DNA of 35,920 bases from Verrucomicrobiota bacterium (GTDB lineage: Bacteria; Verrucomicrobiota; Verrucomicrobiia; Opitutales; Opitutaceae). Shown here piece after piece: positions 1 to 8,422 of the stretch. The notes beneath the pieces were generated by a model, which saw only the letters and a program-made list of their open reading frames with translations, did no database searches and was not told the DNA's origin. The DNA is taken from assembly GCA_025352985.1 (NCBI GenBank), contig JANXRL010000029.1:1-35920 (forward strand), given 5' to 3'. Numbering within the stretch: position 1 is the stretch's first letter; every line of letters starts with the position of its first letter. The position numbers were made by a program, and so were the translations under genes.

Positions 1-125
1 CCAACAAGGTCGCCGTCGACGACCCCGCCGTGCGCGCCCGTCGCCTTATGCTGTGCGCCCGCACTCTCCTTATGCTCGAGACCGGCCTCAACCTGCTCGG
101 CCTGCGCACCGTGAACCGCATGTAA
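1..125 (+). CDS. argS: Arginyl-tRNA synthetase, C-terminal fragment
   Basis: Only the last 40 codons lie in the window, in the frame whose first complete codon is at position 3, ending in TAA at 123-125. The visible peptide has the closing pattern of the DALR anticodon-binding domain of ArgRS: RARRLMLCARTLLMLETGL, then LLGLRTVNRM at the terminus. In the family this helix packs against the anticodon stem-loop of tRNA-Arg, and the protein almost always ends in a short LLGI/LxxxERM-like tail. The catalytic domain is outside the window, so the call rests on the tail alone. Confidence 0.8.
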   Translation, partial: NKVAVDDPAVRARRLMLCARTLLMLETGLNLLGLRTVNRM

Positions 126-212
126 CCCGTCGCGGCGCACGCCCAGCCCGCCGCCCTGCAAAACACTCTTGCCGCCACCTTTCCGTCTGCGCACTTTATC
201 CTCATCAATCAA

Positions 213-962
213 ATGGTCACGCAGGAATTCTACGTTCGTAGCGCGTCTGAAACCGAAGCCCGCGGCCCGTTTACGCAGGAGCATCTCGTGTCGTTGGCCG
301 AGAACGGCCAAATCACCAAGGAAACGTTGTTTTACGATGCCACCACCGAGCAGTGGGTGCGCATCGGCGACAACGCCGAGCTTTCTAAGCTGATATTCCC
401 CGAACGACAGACCCTCAAGCTCAATGCTCGCGACAACATCAAAACGCTCAACGTGCGCAAGGAGGAGGACGCCCCGATTTCCGTCGAGGACATGCTCGCC
501 GCCGCCGAAGGCCGCACCGCCGAAACCAAGGATAAGCTCGATCCCGCCATCGCCCGCGAACGCGCCGCCGCCATCGGCCTCTACGCGGCCATCGTGCTGC
601 TCTTAATCAGTTCCGCTTCGCATGCCCTCCCGTCCATCGACGTCTTGATAAAACTTGATCCGGTTGAAATCATCCAGCACCCGCTGGCGATTTTGGGCGT
701 GTTTCAGGCCGTGCTCGCTGCACTACTGGTCCTCCAGGTCACACAGATTTATCCTCTCGTCCGCTTCGCCGCCTCCCTCGGGCTGGGCTTCGCCGGATTT
801 TTGTTGTGGACCGAAGGCCGTCTCGTGCCGCTGGCCGCCCTCGCCGCAGGCTCGACCGGGCTTTATTTCTGCACCGTCTTCATCAATTTTCTCGGCGTCG
901 GACTAGCGACCGGTCTGGGCTTGGCCGGCATGCTCGGCTATGCCTTCTACGCGCTGACTTGA
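213..962 (+). CDS. GYF_2 (DUF4339) domain membrane protein
   Basis: The protein has 249 residues. Residues about 5-60 match the GYF_2 pattern: FYVR, then GPFTQEHLVSLAENGQI, then W in EQWVRIGD. This small domain is thought to bind proline-rich or other peptides and often sits at the cytoplasmic N-terminus of bacterial membrane proteins. A charged linker (residues about 62-115) leads to hydrophobic segments near residues 118-138, 158-178, 186-204 and 210-248, so about four or five membrane spans. No catalytic motif is visible. The ATG at 213 has no evident Shine-Dalgarno site. The BrkB-like gene starts 17 bases after the stop, so the two may be co-transcribed. The specific function is unknown. 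Confidence 0.75.
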   Translation: MVTQEFYVRSASETEARGPFTQEHLVSLAENGQITKETLFYDATTEQWVRIGDNAELSKLIFPERQTLKLNARDNIKTLNVRKEEDAPISVEDMLAAAEGRTAETKDKLDPAIARERAAAIGLYAAIVLLLISSASHALPSIDVLIKLDPVEIIQHPLAILGVFQAVLAALLVLQVTQIYPLVRFAASLGLGFAGFLLWTEGRLVPLAALAAGSTGLYFCTVFINFLGVGLATGLGLAGMLGYAFYALT

Positions 963-979
963 GTCCCGGCGGATTTGCC

Positions 980-2458
980 ATGGCCAGCCCCGCCCCCCTT
1001 TGGATCAAGCTGCTTGCCACCTACCGGCGAGAAATCTGGCAGCCGCAGTATCTCGGAGACAAATCCCCGCGCGGCCGCCTATACGCGGTGCTTCGCATCA
1101 TCTCGATTACCATCACCGGTCTCGAAGAAACCAAGTCCGCCAGCCGCGCCGCCGCCCTCAGTTTCAGTTCGTTGCTTGGCCTCGGCCCCCTCGTCGCCAT
1201 CACCATGCTGGTCGCGGGCTTCATGCTCGACAAACAGGACCCCGCACTTGCCGCCAAGTCCCTCAGCCGCGTCATCGAGCGAATCGCCCCGCAGCTTCGC
1301 CAGCTCCAGAACTCCGGCCAGCTTCCCTCGGCCCCGGATGCCACGCCGAATACCAATCCCGCCTACGCCCACGCAGTGACGCCATCGCCCGCGGCCGACC
1401 CCGAGCTGGTGCAGATGATAAACGGCTTCATCGCCGGCTCGCGCAACGGCGCGGTCGGCACGCTGGGAGCGATCACCCTTATCGTGATTGTCCTCCAGCT
1501 TTTCACCTCCGTGGAAACGTCTTTCAACGAAATCTGGGGCGTGCGCCGCGGCCGTTCCTGGCTCATGCGCATCGTGTTTTATTGGACGCTCCTCACGCTC
1601 GGCTCGGTGCTTTTTTTTGCGGCGGTCACCGGCATTTCCGCTGGCGCGCTCTTCAACGCCTTTGAGAAAATCCCCTTCGGCGACGAGGTGATGTCCGTGC
1701 TCCGGTTCTTCCTTCCGGCCGGCTCCGTTCTCCTGCTCGTCGCGATGCTCACCGTCTTTTACCGCACGATCCCTAACACCCACGTCTGGTGGCGCGCCGC
1801 CTTCATCGGCGCCGTCGTTGTGGCCGCATTGCTCGTGCTGAACAACTTTCTCGCCTTCCTTTATCTAAAGCGCGTCGTCCTCCAACGCAGCCTCTACGGC
1901 TCGCTCGGCATCCTACCCATCCTGATGTTCGGCCTCTACGTGTTCTGGTTCTTCGTCCTGCTGGGAGGCCAAGTCAGCTATGCGGTTCAAAACGTCAACT
2001 TCCGCAACAGCCAGGCCGCCTGGAGCAGCCTCGCCGAATCCATGCGTGAGCGCCTCTCCCTCATCGTTCTCCTCACCATCGGACGCCGCTTCCAAAATTG
2101 CCTCCCTCCCTGCACCGCCACGCAGCTCGGCATCCGCCTGAAAGTCCCCACCCAGATCCTCAACGAGTGCATCAACCGCCTCGTCAAGATGAACCTCGTC
2201 ACCCCCATCCCGCCTGCCGACGGTGCCGACGCCGCCGACCATCTCTATCAACCCGCCCGACCGCTCAACCGCATCACCCTCGGCGAGTTCAAACGACTCG
2301 ACGACGACTTCGGCGGCGACCCCGCCGCCGGCCCCCTGCTCGCCGACCTCGATCCCGTCGTGAAACGCTACAACGACACCATCGAGGGTCTCGAACGCAC
2401 CGAGCTTTTCAAAAAGCCCCTCGACCAGTTGCTCCTCGAATATCCCGTCGCCTCGTAA
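980..2458 (+). CDS. YihY/virulence factor BrkB family membrane protein
   Basis: The protein has 492 residues from the ATG at 980. The frame is open back to 806, but that stretch overlaps the upstream gene and reads as arginine-rich shadow sequence. The N-terminal half has the YihY/BrkB hallmarks: SASRAAALSFSSLLGLGPLV, a loop, then VETSFNEIWGVRRGRSW before further membrane segments. About six spans are predicted to about residue 330. The family was once annotated as ribonuclease BN, and its transport or envelope role is unsettled. The soluble tail (from about residue 350) has a winged-helix-like stretch, ATQLGIRLKVPTQILNECI, followed by a linker and an acidic helix. This tail is common in one branch of the family. 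Confidence 0.88.
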   Translation: MASPAPLWIKLLATYRREIWQPQYLGDKSPRGRLYAVLRIISITITGLEETKSASRAAALSFSSLLGLGPLVAITMLVAGFMLDKQDPALAAKSLSRVIERIAPQLRQLQNSGQLPSAPDATPNTNPAYAHAVTPSPAADPELVQMINGFIAGSRNGAVGTLGAITLIVIVLQLFTSVETSFNEIWGVRRGRSWLMRIVFYWTLLTLGSVLFFAAVTGISAGALFNAFEKIPFGDEVMSVLRFFLPAGSVLLLVAMLTVFYRTIPNTHVWWRAAFIGAVVVAALLVLNNFLAFLYLKRVVLQRSLYGSLGILPILMFGLYVFWFFVLLGGQVSYAVQNVNFRNSQAAWSSLAESMRERLSLIVLLTIGRRFQNCLPPCTATQLGIRLKVPTQILNECINRLVKMNLVTPIPPADGADAADHLYQPARPLNRITLGEFKRLDDDFGGDPAAGPLLADLDPVVKRYNDTIEGLERTELFKKPLDQLLLEYPVAS

Positions 2459-2599
2459 AAACCGGGAAGCGGCAACCGGAGACCGGAAAGCCCCGCCCCA
2501 CTTCGCCCTAGCTCCCCGCTCTCCGCCCTCCGGTTTTCCTACCGCCGCTCTTCCGTTGACAGCCCTCCCGCCCGCCCCACCATCGTCCCTTTTCCCCCT

Positions 2600-4255
2600 A
2601 TGATTTCTTGGATTCAGAAAACCTTCCAGCGTCACTTCCGCCTGATTTTCTTGGGCATGTTGATCATCATCGTCGTCCCGTTCGTGTTCACGTTCGGCCC
2701 CTCCTCCGGCATTGGCCAAGGCGGACATAAAACCGTCAACCGCACCTTTTTCGGCCTCAACCTAGGCTCTTCCGGCGATCAGCAGCGCCTCGTGGACGAC
2801 GCCGGCCTCAGCGTCATGCTCCAAGCCGGTTACAACGCCCTGCAAGGCGAGCAATTCCAGCAATACGCCTTTCAACGCTACGCCGCCCTCCACCTCGCCG
2901 AACAGCTCCACCTCCCCGGCCCCACCGACCAGGAAATCGCCGCCCACGTCCAGACCCTCCGAGCCTTCGCCGGCCAGGACGGCAAGTTCGACGCGAAAAC
3001 CTACGCCACCTTCCGCGACAGCCTCAAAACCAATCCCCGCATCCACGAGAGCGACGTGCTCCGCGTCATCTCCGACGACGTCACCTACAACAACGTCCAG
3101 AAACTCCTCTCAGGTCCCGGCTACGTTCTCCCCGGCGACGTCAAAAACCAGCTCATCCGCGCCGACTCCCTCTGGACCATCGCCTCCATCGACGTGGACT
3201 ACGCCAGCTTCAACCCCACGCTCACCCCAGCCGAAACCGAGCTGACAAAATATTTTGAAGACAACTCCTTCCGCTACGAAATCGCCCCCAAAGTCAGCCT
3301 CGATTATCTCGATTTCCCCGCTGCCGATTTCCTCTCCAAGGTCACCCTGACCGACGCCGAGGTCCGTGCTTACTACAACGCCAACGCCACCCGCTTCCCC
3401 AAACCGACCGATGCCAAGATCGCCGCGCCCGGCGCCGATGCTGATTTCGCGGCCGTGCGTCCGCAGGTTGAAGCCGCCGTAAAGCTCGAACAGGCCAAAC
3501 GCCTCGCCGCCGAAGCCTCCTCCGACGTCTCCGTCGCCCTCTACGAAGGCAAGATCACCGCCGCCGGCCTCGACACCTTCCTGGCCGCGCGCAAACTCGC
3601 CCTCAAAACCGTCGCCCCCTTCGACCACGACAACGTCCCCGCCGAACTCGTCGGCGGCGCCCAAGTCGCCGACGAAGCCTTCAAGCTCGGCGCCGACCGC
3701 CTCTTCTCCGACGTTGTCTCCACCGCCCGCGGCGCAGCCATCCTCGTCTGGAAAGAAACCATCGCCGCCCGCAAACCCGCCTTCGCCGAGGTCAAGGCCC
3801 GCGTCACCGCCGACTACCTCGAAAACGAAAAACGCCGCCTCTTCGTCGAACTCGGCCAGGGCCTGCGCACCACGCTTGCTATTCTCCTCAAACTCGGAAC
3901 CCCCGTCGAAAAAGCCGTCGAGTCCGCCCGCGCCACCACCGCCGCGAAGATCAGCCTCAAAACTTGGCCCGCCTTCACCCTTGCCACGCCCCCGAAGGAC
4001 ATCGACTACTCCCTCTACGGCGCCATCGAGAACCTCCAAAAAGGCGGCCTCTCGCAGATGATCATCTCCGGCGACAAAGGCATCATCGCCTACGCCATCG
4101 ACAAACAGCTCCCCGACCTCGACCCGGCCGGCGCCAAATTCACCGAAACCAGCGCCAAGCTCGCCCGCTACACCGCCTCGCGCGACGCCAGCGAATACCT
4201 GGGCGAACTCGTCGAACGCGAACTCGCCAAATCCGCGCCTGCCGTCGCTCAATAA
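2600..4255 (+). CDS. PpiD/SurA-N-like membrane-anchored periplasmic chaperone
   Basis: The protein has 551 residues. The short cytoplasmic N-terminus MISWIQKTFQRHFR precedes one membrane span (about residues 13-32), the arrangement of PpiD. Residues about 60-230 resemble the SurA_N/PpiD chaperone arm, with a Q-rich helix followed by GPTDQEIAAHVQTLRAFAG and FDAKTYATFRDSL. PpiD helps newly exported proteins fold at the SecYEG exit. The parvulin domain expected near residues 260-360 is not recognisable. That stretch is alanine- and lysine-rich, and I find none of the conserved parvulin strand motifs, so it is probably a non-catalytic holdase. A second periplasmic helix-rich region follows to the C-terminus. 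A strong terminator closes the gene. Confidence 0.75.
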   Translation: MISWIQKTFQRHFRLIFLGMLIIIVVPFVFTFGPSSGIGQGGHKTVNRTFFGLNLGSSGDQQRLVDDAGLSVMLQAGYNALQGEQFQQYAFQRYAALHLAEQLHLPGPTDQEIAAHVQTLRAFAGQDGKFDAKTYATFRDSLKTNPRIHESDVLRVISDDVTYNNVQKLLSGPGYVLPGDVKNQLIRADSLWTIASIDVDYASFNPTLTPAETELTKYFEDNSFRYEIAPKVSLDYLDFPAADFLSKVTLTDAEVRAYYNANATRFPKPTDAKIAAPGADADFAAVRPQVEAAVKLEQAKRLAAEASSDVSVALYEGKITAAGLDTFLAARKLALKTVAPFDHDNVPAELVGGAQVADEAFKLGADRLFSDVVSTARGAAILVWKETIAARKPAFAEVKARVTADYLENEKRRLFVELGQGLRTTLAILLKLGTPVEKAVESARATTAAKISLKTWPAFTLATPPKDIDYSLYGAIENLQKGGLSQMIISGDKGIIAYAIDKQLPDLDPAGAKFTETSAKLARYTASRDASEYLGELVERELAKSAPAVAQ

Positions 4256-4279
4256 GCGGAACCAACCCCGCTCCCTCAA

Positions 4280-4307
4280 GCGGCCCCTAATACGGGCCGC
4301 TTTTTTT
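4280..4307 (+). terminator. Rho-independent terminator after the PpiD-like gene
   Basis: A 7-bp GC stem (GCGGCCC at 4280-4286, GGGCCGC at 4294-4300) with a 7-base loop is followed by seven T residues (4301-4307). It lies 25 bases after the stop codon. Confidence 0.9.
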
Positions 4308-4376
4308 GTCCTCGCCGGCGCAAACCTCCAGAATGCGACTGGCCAAATCTCACTCACCATGGTGGTTTGGTAACCC

Positions 4377-4625
4377 ATGCCTCTGTATCGTTACATCCCC
4401 GCCAAAGCCCCGTGCAAACTGTGTGGCGATGGATTCGAGCATCGCCAGAGCGCCCAAGATCCGGTGCTCGCCGCCTGCCCCACCTGCGGTCAAACCGTCT
4501 CCAGATCCATGCCGCAGCCCGTCAACAGCCCGAAACTTTTAGCCCCCCTGTCCGTCTCAAAAGCCAAGTCAGCCGGCTTCAGCATTCTCAAGCGCACCTC
4601 CAACGGTGACTTTGAAAAACAATAA
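4377..4625 (+). CDS. FmdB-type small zinc-ribbon protein
   Basis: The protein has 82 residues. It opens with MPLYRYIPA and contains two Cys-x2-Cys knuckles, CKLCG at residues about 13-17 and CPTCG at about 34-38, spaced as in the FmdB/CxxC_CXXC_SSSS regulatory family, which normally begins MPxYEY. The tail is serine- and lysine-rich and ends with a short polar segment. Family members probably fold around one zinc ion, and their biochemical role is largely unknown. The gene stands alone, with the PpiD terminator upstream and tolC 48 bases downstream. Confidence 0.75.
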   Translation: MPLYRYIPAKAPCKLCGDGFEHRQSAQDPVLAACPTCGQTVSRSMPQPVNSPKLLAPLSVSKAKSAGFSILKRTSNGDFEKQ

Positions 4626-4673
4626 ACGGCTCCTTCCTCGCATTCCGAAACCTTTCATTTTCCCCAAGCCATC

Positions 4674-6140
4674 ATGATCCGCCAGTCCGTGTTTCTCGCA
4701 ACCTTGGGGCTTTTCCTTTTCGCCCGCGTCTCCGCCGAGGAAAACGTGCCGCCCGTGCTGACACTTCAGGAATGCGTCGATCGCGCCCTCAACAAAAACT
4801 TCGACCTGCAGATCCAGCGTTTCTCCACCGAAAAAGCCCGTGACAGCGTGATCTCGGCCGACGCCGGCTACGACCCCGTCTTCGCCCTCAGCACCCTCCG
4901 CGCCGGCAGCAAAGACGCCAATGCTGCCCCCACGCGGACATCCCAGGAAGACCTGACCCGTTTTTCGGTCACGCAGAAACTCGTCACCGGCGCCTCGGTC
5001 ACCGCCGGCACCACCTTGGATCGCTACAAAGTCGGCCCCTACACCGCCCCCCCGCCCTACAATCCCATTTACAACAGCGGCCTTACGCTCTCCGTCAAAC
5101 AGCCCCTCCTTCAGGGCGCCGGCGTCACCATCAATCGCGCCGCCATCGCCCGCGCCAAGCTCGGCGTCACGCTCGCCAACTATTATTTTAAGGGCGTCCT
5201 GCTCAACGTCGTCCGCGACGTCGAGGGTGCCTTCTACAACCTCGCCTTCGCCCGCGAGCAGTTGAAGGTCTATCGGTTCAGCCTCGGGGTCGCGCAAAAG
5301 CTCCTCGACGAAAACAAGTCCCGCCGCACCGCCGGCGTCGCCACCGATCTTGAAGTCCTGCAATCGGAGGTCGGCGTGGCCGCCGCCCGCCGCAACATCC
5401 TCCTCGCGCAGCAGACCGTGCGCAACAACGAGGACTCGCTCCTCCGGCTTATCGGCCAGTTCGAGTTCGACTCCGCCCCGGGCGACGTGCGGCTCCCCGA
5501 CGATTCCCTGCCCCCGGTTTCCTTCGATCACTCCTACGCCCTCGCCCTCGCCAACCAGCCCGACTACGCTGCGGGCAAAACCTACGCCGAACAACTGAAG
5601 CTCGACGCCCTAGTCGCCAAAAGCAATCGCCTCCCCTCCCTCGATCTCGGCGGCGCCATCGGCTACAACGGCAACGACCGCGACTCCTACGGCAGCGCCG
5701 CCGGCAACGCCTGGTCGGGCGACGCCTACAACTGGCAGGTCGATCTCACCCTCACCTTCCCGTGGGGCCTGCGGGCCGAGCGCGCCGCCTACCGCCAGGC
5801 CATGTCGAACCTCAACCAGCAGGAGTCCTCCCTGCGCCAGCTCGACCAAAACATCTTCGTGCAAGTTCGCACCGCCATCCGCTCCTTCGAAACCAACCGC
5901 GAAAGCGTGGAGATTTCCTCTCTCTCCACCGAGTTGAGCGAGAAGCAGTTCGAGTTCGAGAAAGCCCGCTACGAAGCCGGCCTTTCCACCTTCCGCTTCG
6001 TGCAGCAGTCCCAAGCCGACCTCGACGCCGCCCGCGTCAACGAGCTCCAGGCACGCGTCAACCTGCACCTCTCCCTCGCCGACCTCGCCCGCCTCGAAGG
6101 CAGCTCGCTGGATCGCTACAAGATCAAACTGGAGGACTAA
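4674..6140 (+). CDS. TolC family outer-membrane efflux protein
   Basis: The protein has 488 residues, the normal length for the family. A signal peptide spans about residues 1-21 (VFLATLGLFLFARVSAEE). The mature protein opens with LTLQECVDRALNKNFDLQIQ, the typical start of the first OEP helix pair. Two OEP-type repeats follow, with long amphipathic helices and short beta-rich segments such as LSVKQPLLQGAGVTINRA and LTLTFPWGLRAERAAYRQAM. TolC proteins trimerise into an outer-membrane channel and periplasmic tunnel that works with RND, ABC or MFS pumps. No pump or membrane-fusion gene is adjacent, so the substrate cannot be inferred. The gene converges on miaA, leaving a 14-base gap. Confidence 0.9.
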   Translation: MIRQSVFLATLGLFLFARVSAEENVPPVLTLQECVDRALNKNFDLQIQRFSTEKARDSVISADAGYDPVFALSTLRAGSKDANAAPTRTSQEDLTRFSVTQKLVTGASVTAGTTLDRYKVGPYTAPPPYNPIYNSGLTLSVKQPLLQGAGVTINRAAIARAKLGVTLANYYFKGVLLNVVRDVEGAFYNLAFAREQLKVYRFSLGVAQKLLDENKSRRTAGVATDLEVLQSEVGVAAARRNILLAQQTVRNNEDSLLRLIGQFEFDSAPGDVRLPDDSLPPVSFDHSYALALANQPDYAAGKTYAEQLKLDALVAKSNRLPSLDLGGAIGYNGNDRDSYGSAAGNAWSGDAYNWQVDLTLTFPWGLRAERAAYRQAMSNLNQQESSLRQLDQNIFVQVRTAIRSFETNRESVEISSLSTELSEKQFEFEKARYEAGLSTFRFVQQSQADLDAARVNELQARVNLHLSLADLARLEGSSLDRYKIKLED

Positions 6141-6154
6141 ACCCTCCCAGTATC

Positions 6155-7066
6155 TCAGGCAAACAGCGTCTCCACCCTCGCCTCTGCCGCCGCGACGACG
6201 CGGTGCTCCGGCAACTGCGTGCGGAACCACGTCCGCTGCTTCTTCACCAGCGCACGCGTATTCTTCACGATCTCGCCCGCCAGCTCCGACTCCGGCAATT
6301 TCCCGTCCAGCATGGCGAAGGTCTCCCGATAACCAATCGCCCGCGATGCACTCGGATTTTCCTCCAATCCCGCCGCCCGCAGCCGCCGCACTTCCTCCGC
6401 CAACCCGCCCGCCAGCATCGCGTCAACGCGCGCCTTGATCCGCCGGTCCAGCTCATCCGGTGCGCGATCCAAACGCGTGCAACGCACCGTCCATCCATCG
6501 AACGCCCCCGGCTGGCGCGCGAAATCCTCCGCCAGCTCGCGCAACGTCCGCCCCGCGCTCCGGCATCGCTCCAACGCCCGCGTGACCCGTCGCGGGTTGT
6601 CCGTGTCCAGCCCCCCCAGCCCATCCGGATTCAGCCCGCGCAACTCAGCCACCAGCGACGCCAAACCCTCCACCGCCAGCTTTGCCTCGATCTCGGCGCG
6701 CAAAGCCGGCACTACCGCCACCGCATCGGCCACCGGCGCGAAAAACGCCTTCAGATAAAATCCGCTGCCGCCCGTGATCAAAACCTTCCGCCCCCGCGCC
6801 GCGATCTCCGATACCGCCGCCTGCGCCTTTGTCACGTAATAAGTGACATCCATCCGCTCATTTACCTCGCACACATCGATGAGATGATGCGGCACCCGCG
6901 CCCGTTCCGTCGCAGTCGGCTTGGCCGTGCCGATGTCCATGCCGCGGTAAAACAACAGCGCATCGCACGACACGATTTCCGCGTGATTGGCCACCGCCCA
7001 GCGCAGCGCCAGCTCGGTTTTCCCGACGGCCGTCGGCCCGGTCAGAACATGGAGGGTATGGCTCAT
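6155..7066 (-). CDS. miaA: tRNA dimethylallyltransferase
   Basis: The protein has 303 residues. It transfers a dimethylallyl group to N6 of A37 in tRNAs that read codons starting with U. The P-loop is GPTAVGKT (residues 10-17). Other hallmarks are the tRNA-contact motif YRGMDIGTAKPT, GGSGFYLKA, RAIGYRE and the C-terminal LVKKQRTWFR. The frame extends upstream to 7168, but the ATG at 7066 was chosen because it starts right before the P-loop strand and is preceded by AAGGAAAC, one of the few good Shine-Dalgarno sites here. It is divergent from the lipid kinase and convergent with the TolC gene. mutL or hfq, common neighbours elsewhere, are absent. Confidence 0.95.
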   Translation of the reverse strand: MSHTLHVLTGPTAVGKTELALRWAVANHAEIVSCDALLFYRGMDIGTAKPTATERARVPHHLIDVCEVNERMDVTYYVTKAQAAVSEIAARGRKVLITGGSGFYLKAFFAPVADAVAVVPALRAEIEAKLAVEGLASLVAELRGLNPDGLGGLDTDNPRRVTRALERCRSAGRTLRELAEDFARQPGAFDGWTVRCTRLDRAPDELDRRIKARVDAMLAGGLAEEVRRLRAAGLEENPSASRAIGYRETFAMLDGKLPESELAGEIVKNTRALVKKQRTWFRTQLPEHRVVAAAEARVETLFA

Positions 7067-7155
7067 ACGTTTCCTTATTCCTTCGTGCCGATTCATCCGT
7101 TCGCGAGACATTAGTGTTCTCGTCCCGGTTTTTCGCCCCGCCCGGCCGCACCCAT

Positions 7156-7168
7156 TTGACCGTGTCAA
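7156..7168. promoter_or_regulatory. 13-base dyad between miaA and the lipid kinase
   Basis: TTGAC-cgt-GTCAA is a perfect 5-bp inverted repeat 20 bases before the lipid-kinase start and 89 bases before the miaA start. The left arm could also serve as a -35 box, but no good -10 follows at 16-18 bases. It is a possible operator, on dyad symmetry only. Confidence 0.25.
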
Positions 7169-7188
7169 TCGCGTGATTCTTTGCCAGT

Positions 7189-8091
7189 ATGCGCGCGGTG
7201 GTCAAAACCCGCTTCATCTTCAACCCCCGCTCAGGGCACCACGTCGGCAGGCCGCCGCTGCTAGAGCTCACCCGTGCCTTCATGCGCGACCACGCCCCGC
7301 AGGCGAAACTCGTCCTCACGGAGCGCGCCCGCCATGCCAACGAACTCGCCCGCCAGGCAGTCAACGACGGCTGCGAACGAGTGGTCGCCATCGGCGGCGA
7401 CGGCACTCTGAACGAAGTCGCCGCCGCCCTCGTCGGCACCGGCGCGGTGCTCGGCCTCGTTCCCTGCGGCTCGGGTAACGGGCTCGGGCGGCACCTCGGC
7501 ATCCCGCACCCGGATCAGTTCGCCTTCGACACCCTGCGCCATGGCCGCGTGCACGCCATCGACACCGGCACCGCCAACGGGATTCCCTTTTTCAACGCCA
7601 TGGGCATGGGCTTCGATGCCGAGATCAGCCGGCGCTTCAACCAGCTCGCCCGACGCGGCCTCACGTCCTATGTCACAACGATCTGCGGTGCCTTCCCCCA
7701 TTATCGCCCGCAGACTTATCACATCCGCAGTGGCCCGGACTCCCTGATCACCCCGGCCTTCATCATAGCGGTCGCCAACTCCGACCAATACGGGAATAAC
7801 TGTATCATCGCCCCCGGCGCCCGCCTCGACGACGGCCTGCTCGATCTCACCGTCATCCGGCGCGTCTCCTGCCTCAACTCCCTTCCGCTCGTCGGCCGAC
7901 TCTTCACCGGATGCCTCGGCGAAGGCAAAAACATCTCCCGCCTTCGAGGTGCGCATTTCACCATCGGCCGGGCCGCCCCCGGGCTCATCCACACCGACGG
8001 CGAAGTCCACGAAACCGGTGCCATCGTCGAGATCGTCGTCCGCCCGCAGAGCCTGCGCGTCCTCGTCCCGGCCGCCGCCCCGTCGGCGTGA
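7189..8091 (+). CDS. Diacylglycerol kinase family lipid kinase (YegS/BmrU type)
   Basis: The protein has 300 residues. It opens with the nucleotide-binding strand RFIFNPRSG, then the DAGK catalytic motif GGDGTLNEVAAAL (GGDGT at residues 69-73), then VPCGSGNGLGRHLGI. The second domain has the conserved GMGFDAEISRRFNQL segment and DGLLDLTVIRRVS near the C-terminal sandwich. Enzymes of this family phosphorylate lipids such as diacylglycerol with ATP at the inner membrane face, and some use sphingoid or other lipid substrates. Which lipid cannot be told from sequence. The ATG at 7189 lacks a clear Shine-Dalgarno site, and a GTG 9 bases later is an alternative. Confidence 0.9.
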   Translation: MRAVVKTRFIFNPRSGHHVGRPPLLELTRAFMRDHAPQAKLVLTERARHANELARQAVNDGCERVVAIGGDGTLNEVAAALVGTGAVLGLVPCGSGNGLGRHLGIPHPDQFAFDTLRHGRVHAIDTGTANGIPFFNAMGMGFDAEISRRFNQLARRGLTSYVTTICGAFPHYRPQTYHIRSGPDSLITPAFIIAVANSDQYGNNCIIAPGARLDDGLLDLTVIRRVSCLNSLPLVGRLFTGCLGEGKNISRLRGAHFTIGRAAPGLIHTDGEVHETGAIVEIVVRPQSLRVLVPAAAPSA

Positions 8092-8118
8092 CGGTTGCGC
8101 GACAAATCGCCATCACAC

Positions 8119-8147
8119 TTGGCACGACGGCTGCATTGTGCTTTATT
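8119..8147 (+). promoter_or_regulatory. Sigma-70-like promoter upstream of the structured RNA and hsp20
   Basis: TTGGCA (8119-8124, 5 of 6 to the -35 consensus) is followed after exactly 17 bases by TTTATT (8142-8147, 4 of 6 to TATAAT). Initiation would fall near 8154, at the start of the base-paired region and about 270 bases before the hsp20 ATG. Confidence 0.5.
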
Positions 8148-8153
8148 GTTCAT

Positions 8154-8362
8154 GTCTCAATGATCCGGACCCACCAACATCTCCACGGCTACGCCAGCAC
8201 TTCGATCACGAAGGCTGTTGTGATTTGCTGCATCCAGATGCGTCCGTTCGTCGCCCAACAGTGGTCCAAATCCACTCAAGGCACGGGCTCTCAGGCCTAA
8301 ACCTCCGTCCAACGGAATAACGTTTAGCCCAACCTGAAGAAGCCCGTAGGCCCCCAGCCTAA
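8154..8362 (+). ncRNA. Candidate structured RNA: long hsp20 leader or independent small RNA
   Basis: No protein is convincing here, but the strand folds repeatedly. The hairpins are CTTCG-atca-CGAAG (8200-8213), GCATC-ca-GATGC (8230-8241) and AGTGG-7 nt-CCACT (8260-8276). A nested arm has CGGGCT (8284-8289) with AGCCCG (8341-8346), CAGG (8292-8295) with CCTG (8333-8336), CTAAAC (8297-8302) with GTTTAG (8322-8327), and CCGT-cca-ACGG (8305-8315). TAGGC-5 nt-GCCTA (8347-8361) closes the set. GCATCC near 8230 can alternatively pair with GGATGC at 8363-8368. No T-rich terminator follows, which favours a leader of the hsp20 mRNA over a free RNA. I do not recognise it as RNase P, tmRNA, SRP or 6S RNA. 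Confidence 0.5.
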
Positions 8363-8422
8363 GGATGCCACCGCGTATTCCCAACCCACCCGAAAACACC
8401 TTTTCAAATTTCCACTTTTGCC

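Noticed and set aside
2457-2538. AAAACCGG/CCGGTTTT pair after the BrkB-like gene
   Set aside because: The loop of 66 bases is too long for a convincing terminator.
2556-2561. A perfect TTGACA upstream of the PpiD-like gene
   Set aside because: The position 17 bases later (ACCATC) has no useful match to a -10 box.
3110-4378. A 422-residue open frame on the minus strand opposite the PpiD-like gene
   Set aside because: Glycine/glutamate-rich composition typical of the antisense of high-GC coding DNA. The plus strand has a clear protein family and terminator.
5762-7114. A 450-residue plus-strand open frame covering the TolC end and miaA
   Set aside because: Arginine/proline-rich shadow. Both true genes are on other frames with strong motifs.
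8157-8399. An 80-residue minus-strand frame in the hsp20 leader
   Set aside because: Its sequence resembles no protein, and the helices found on the plus strand explain the region better.
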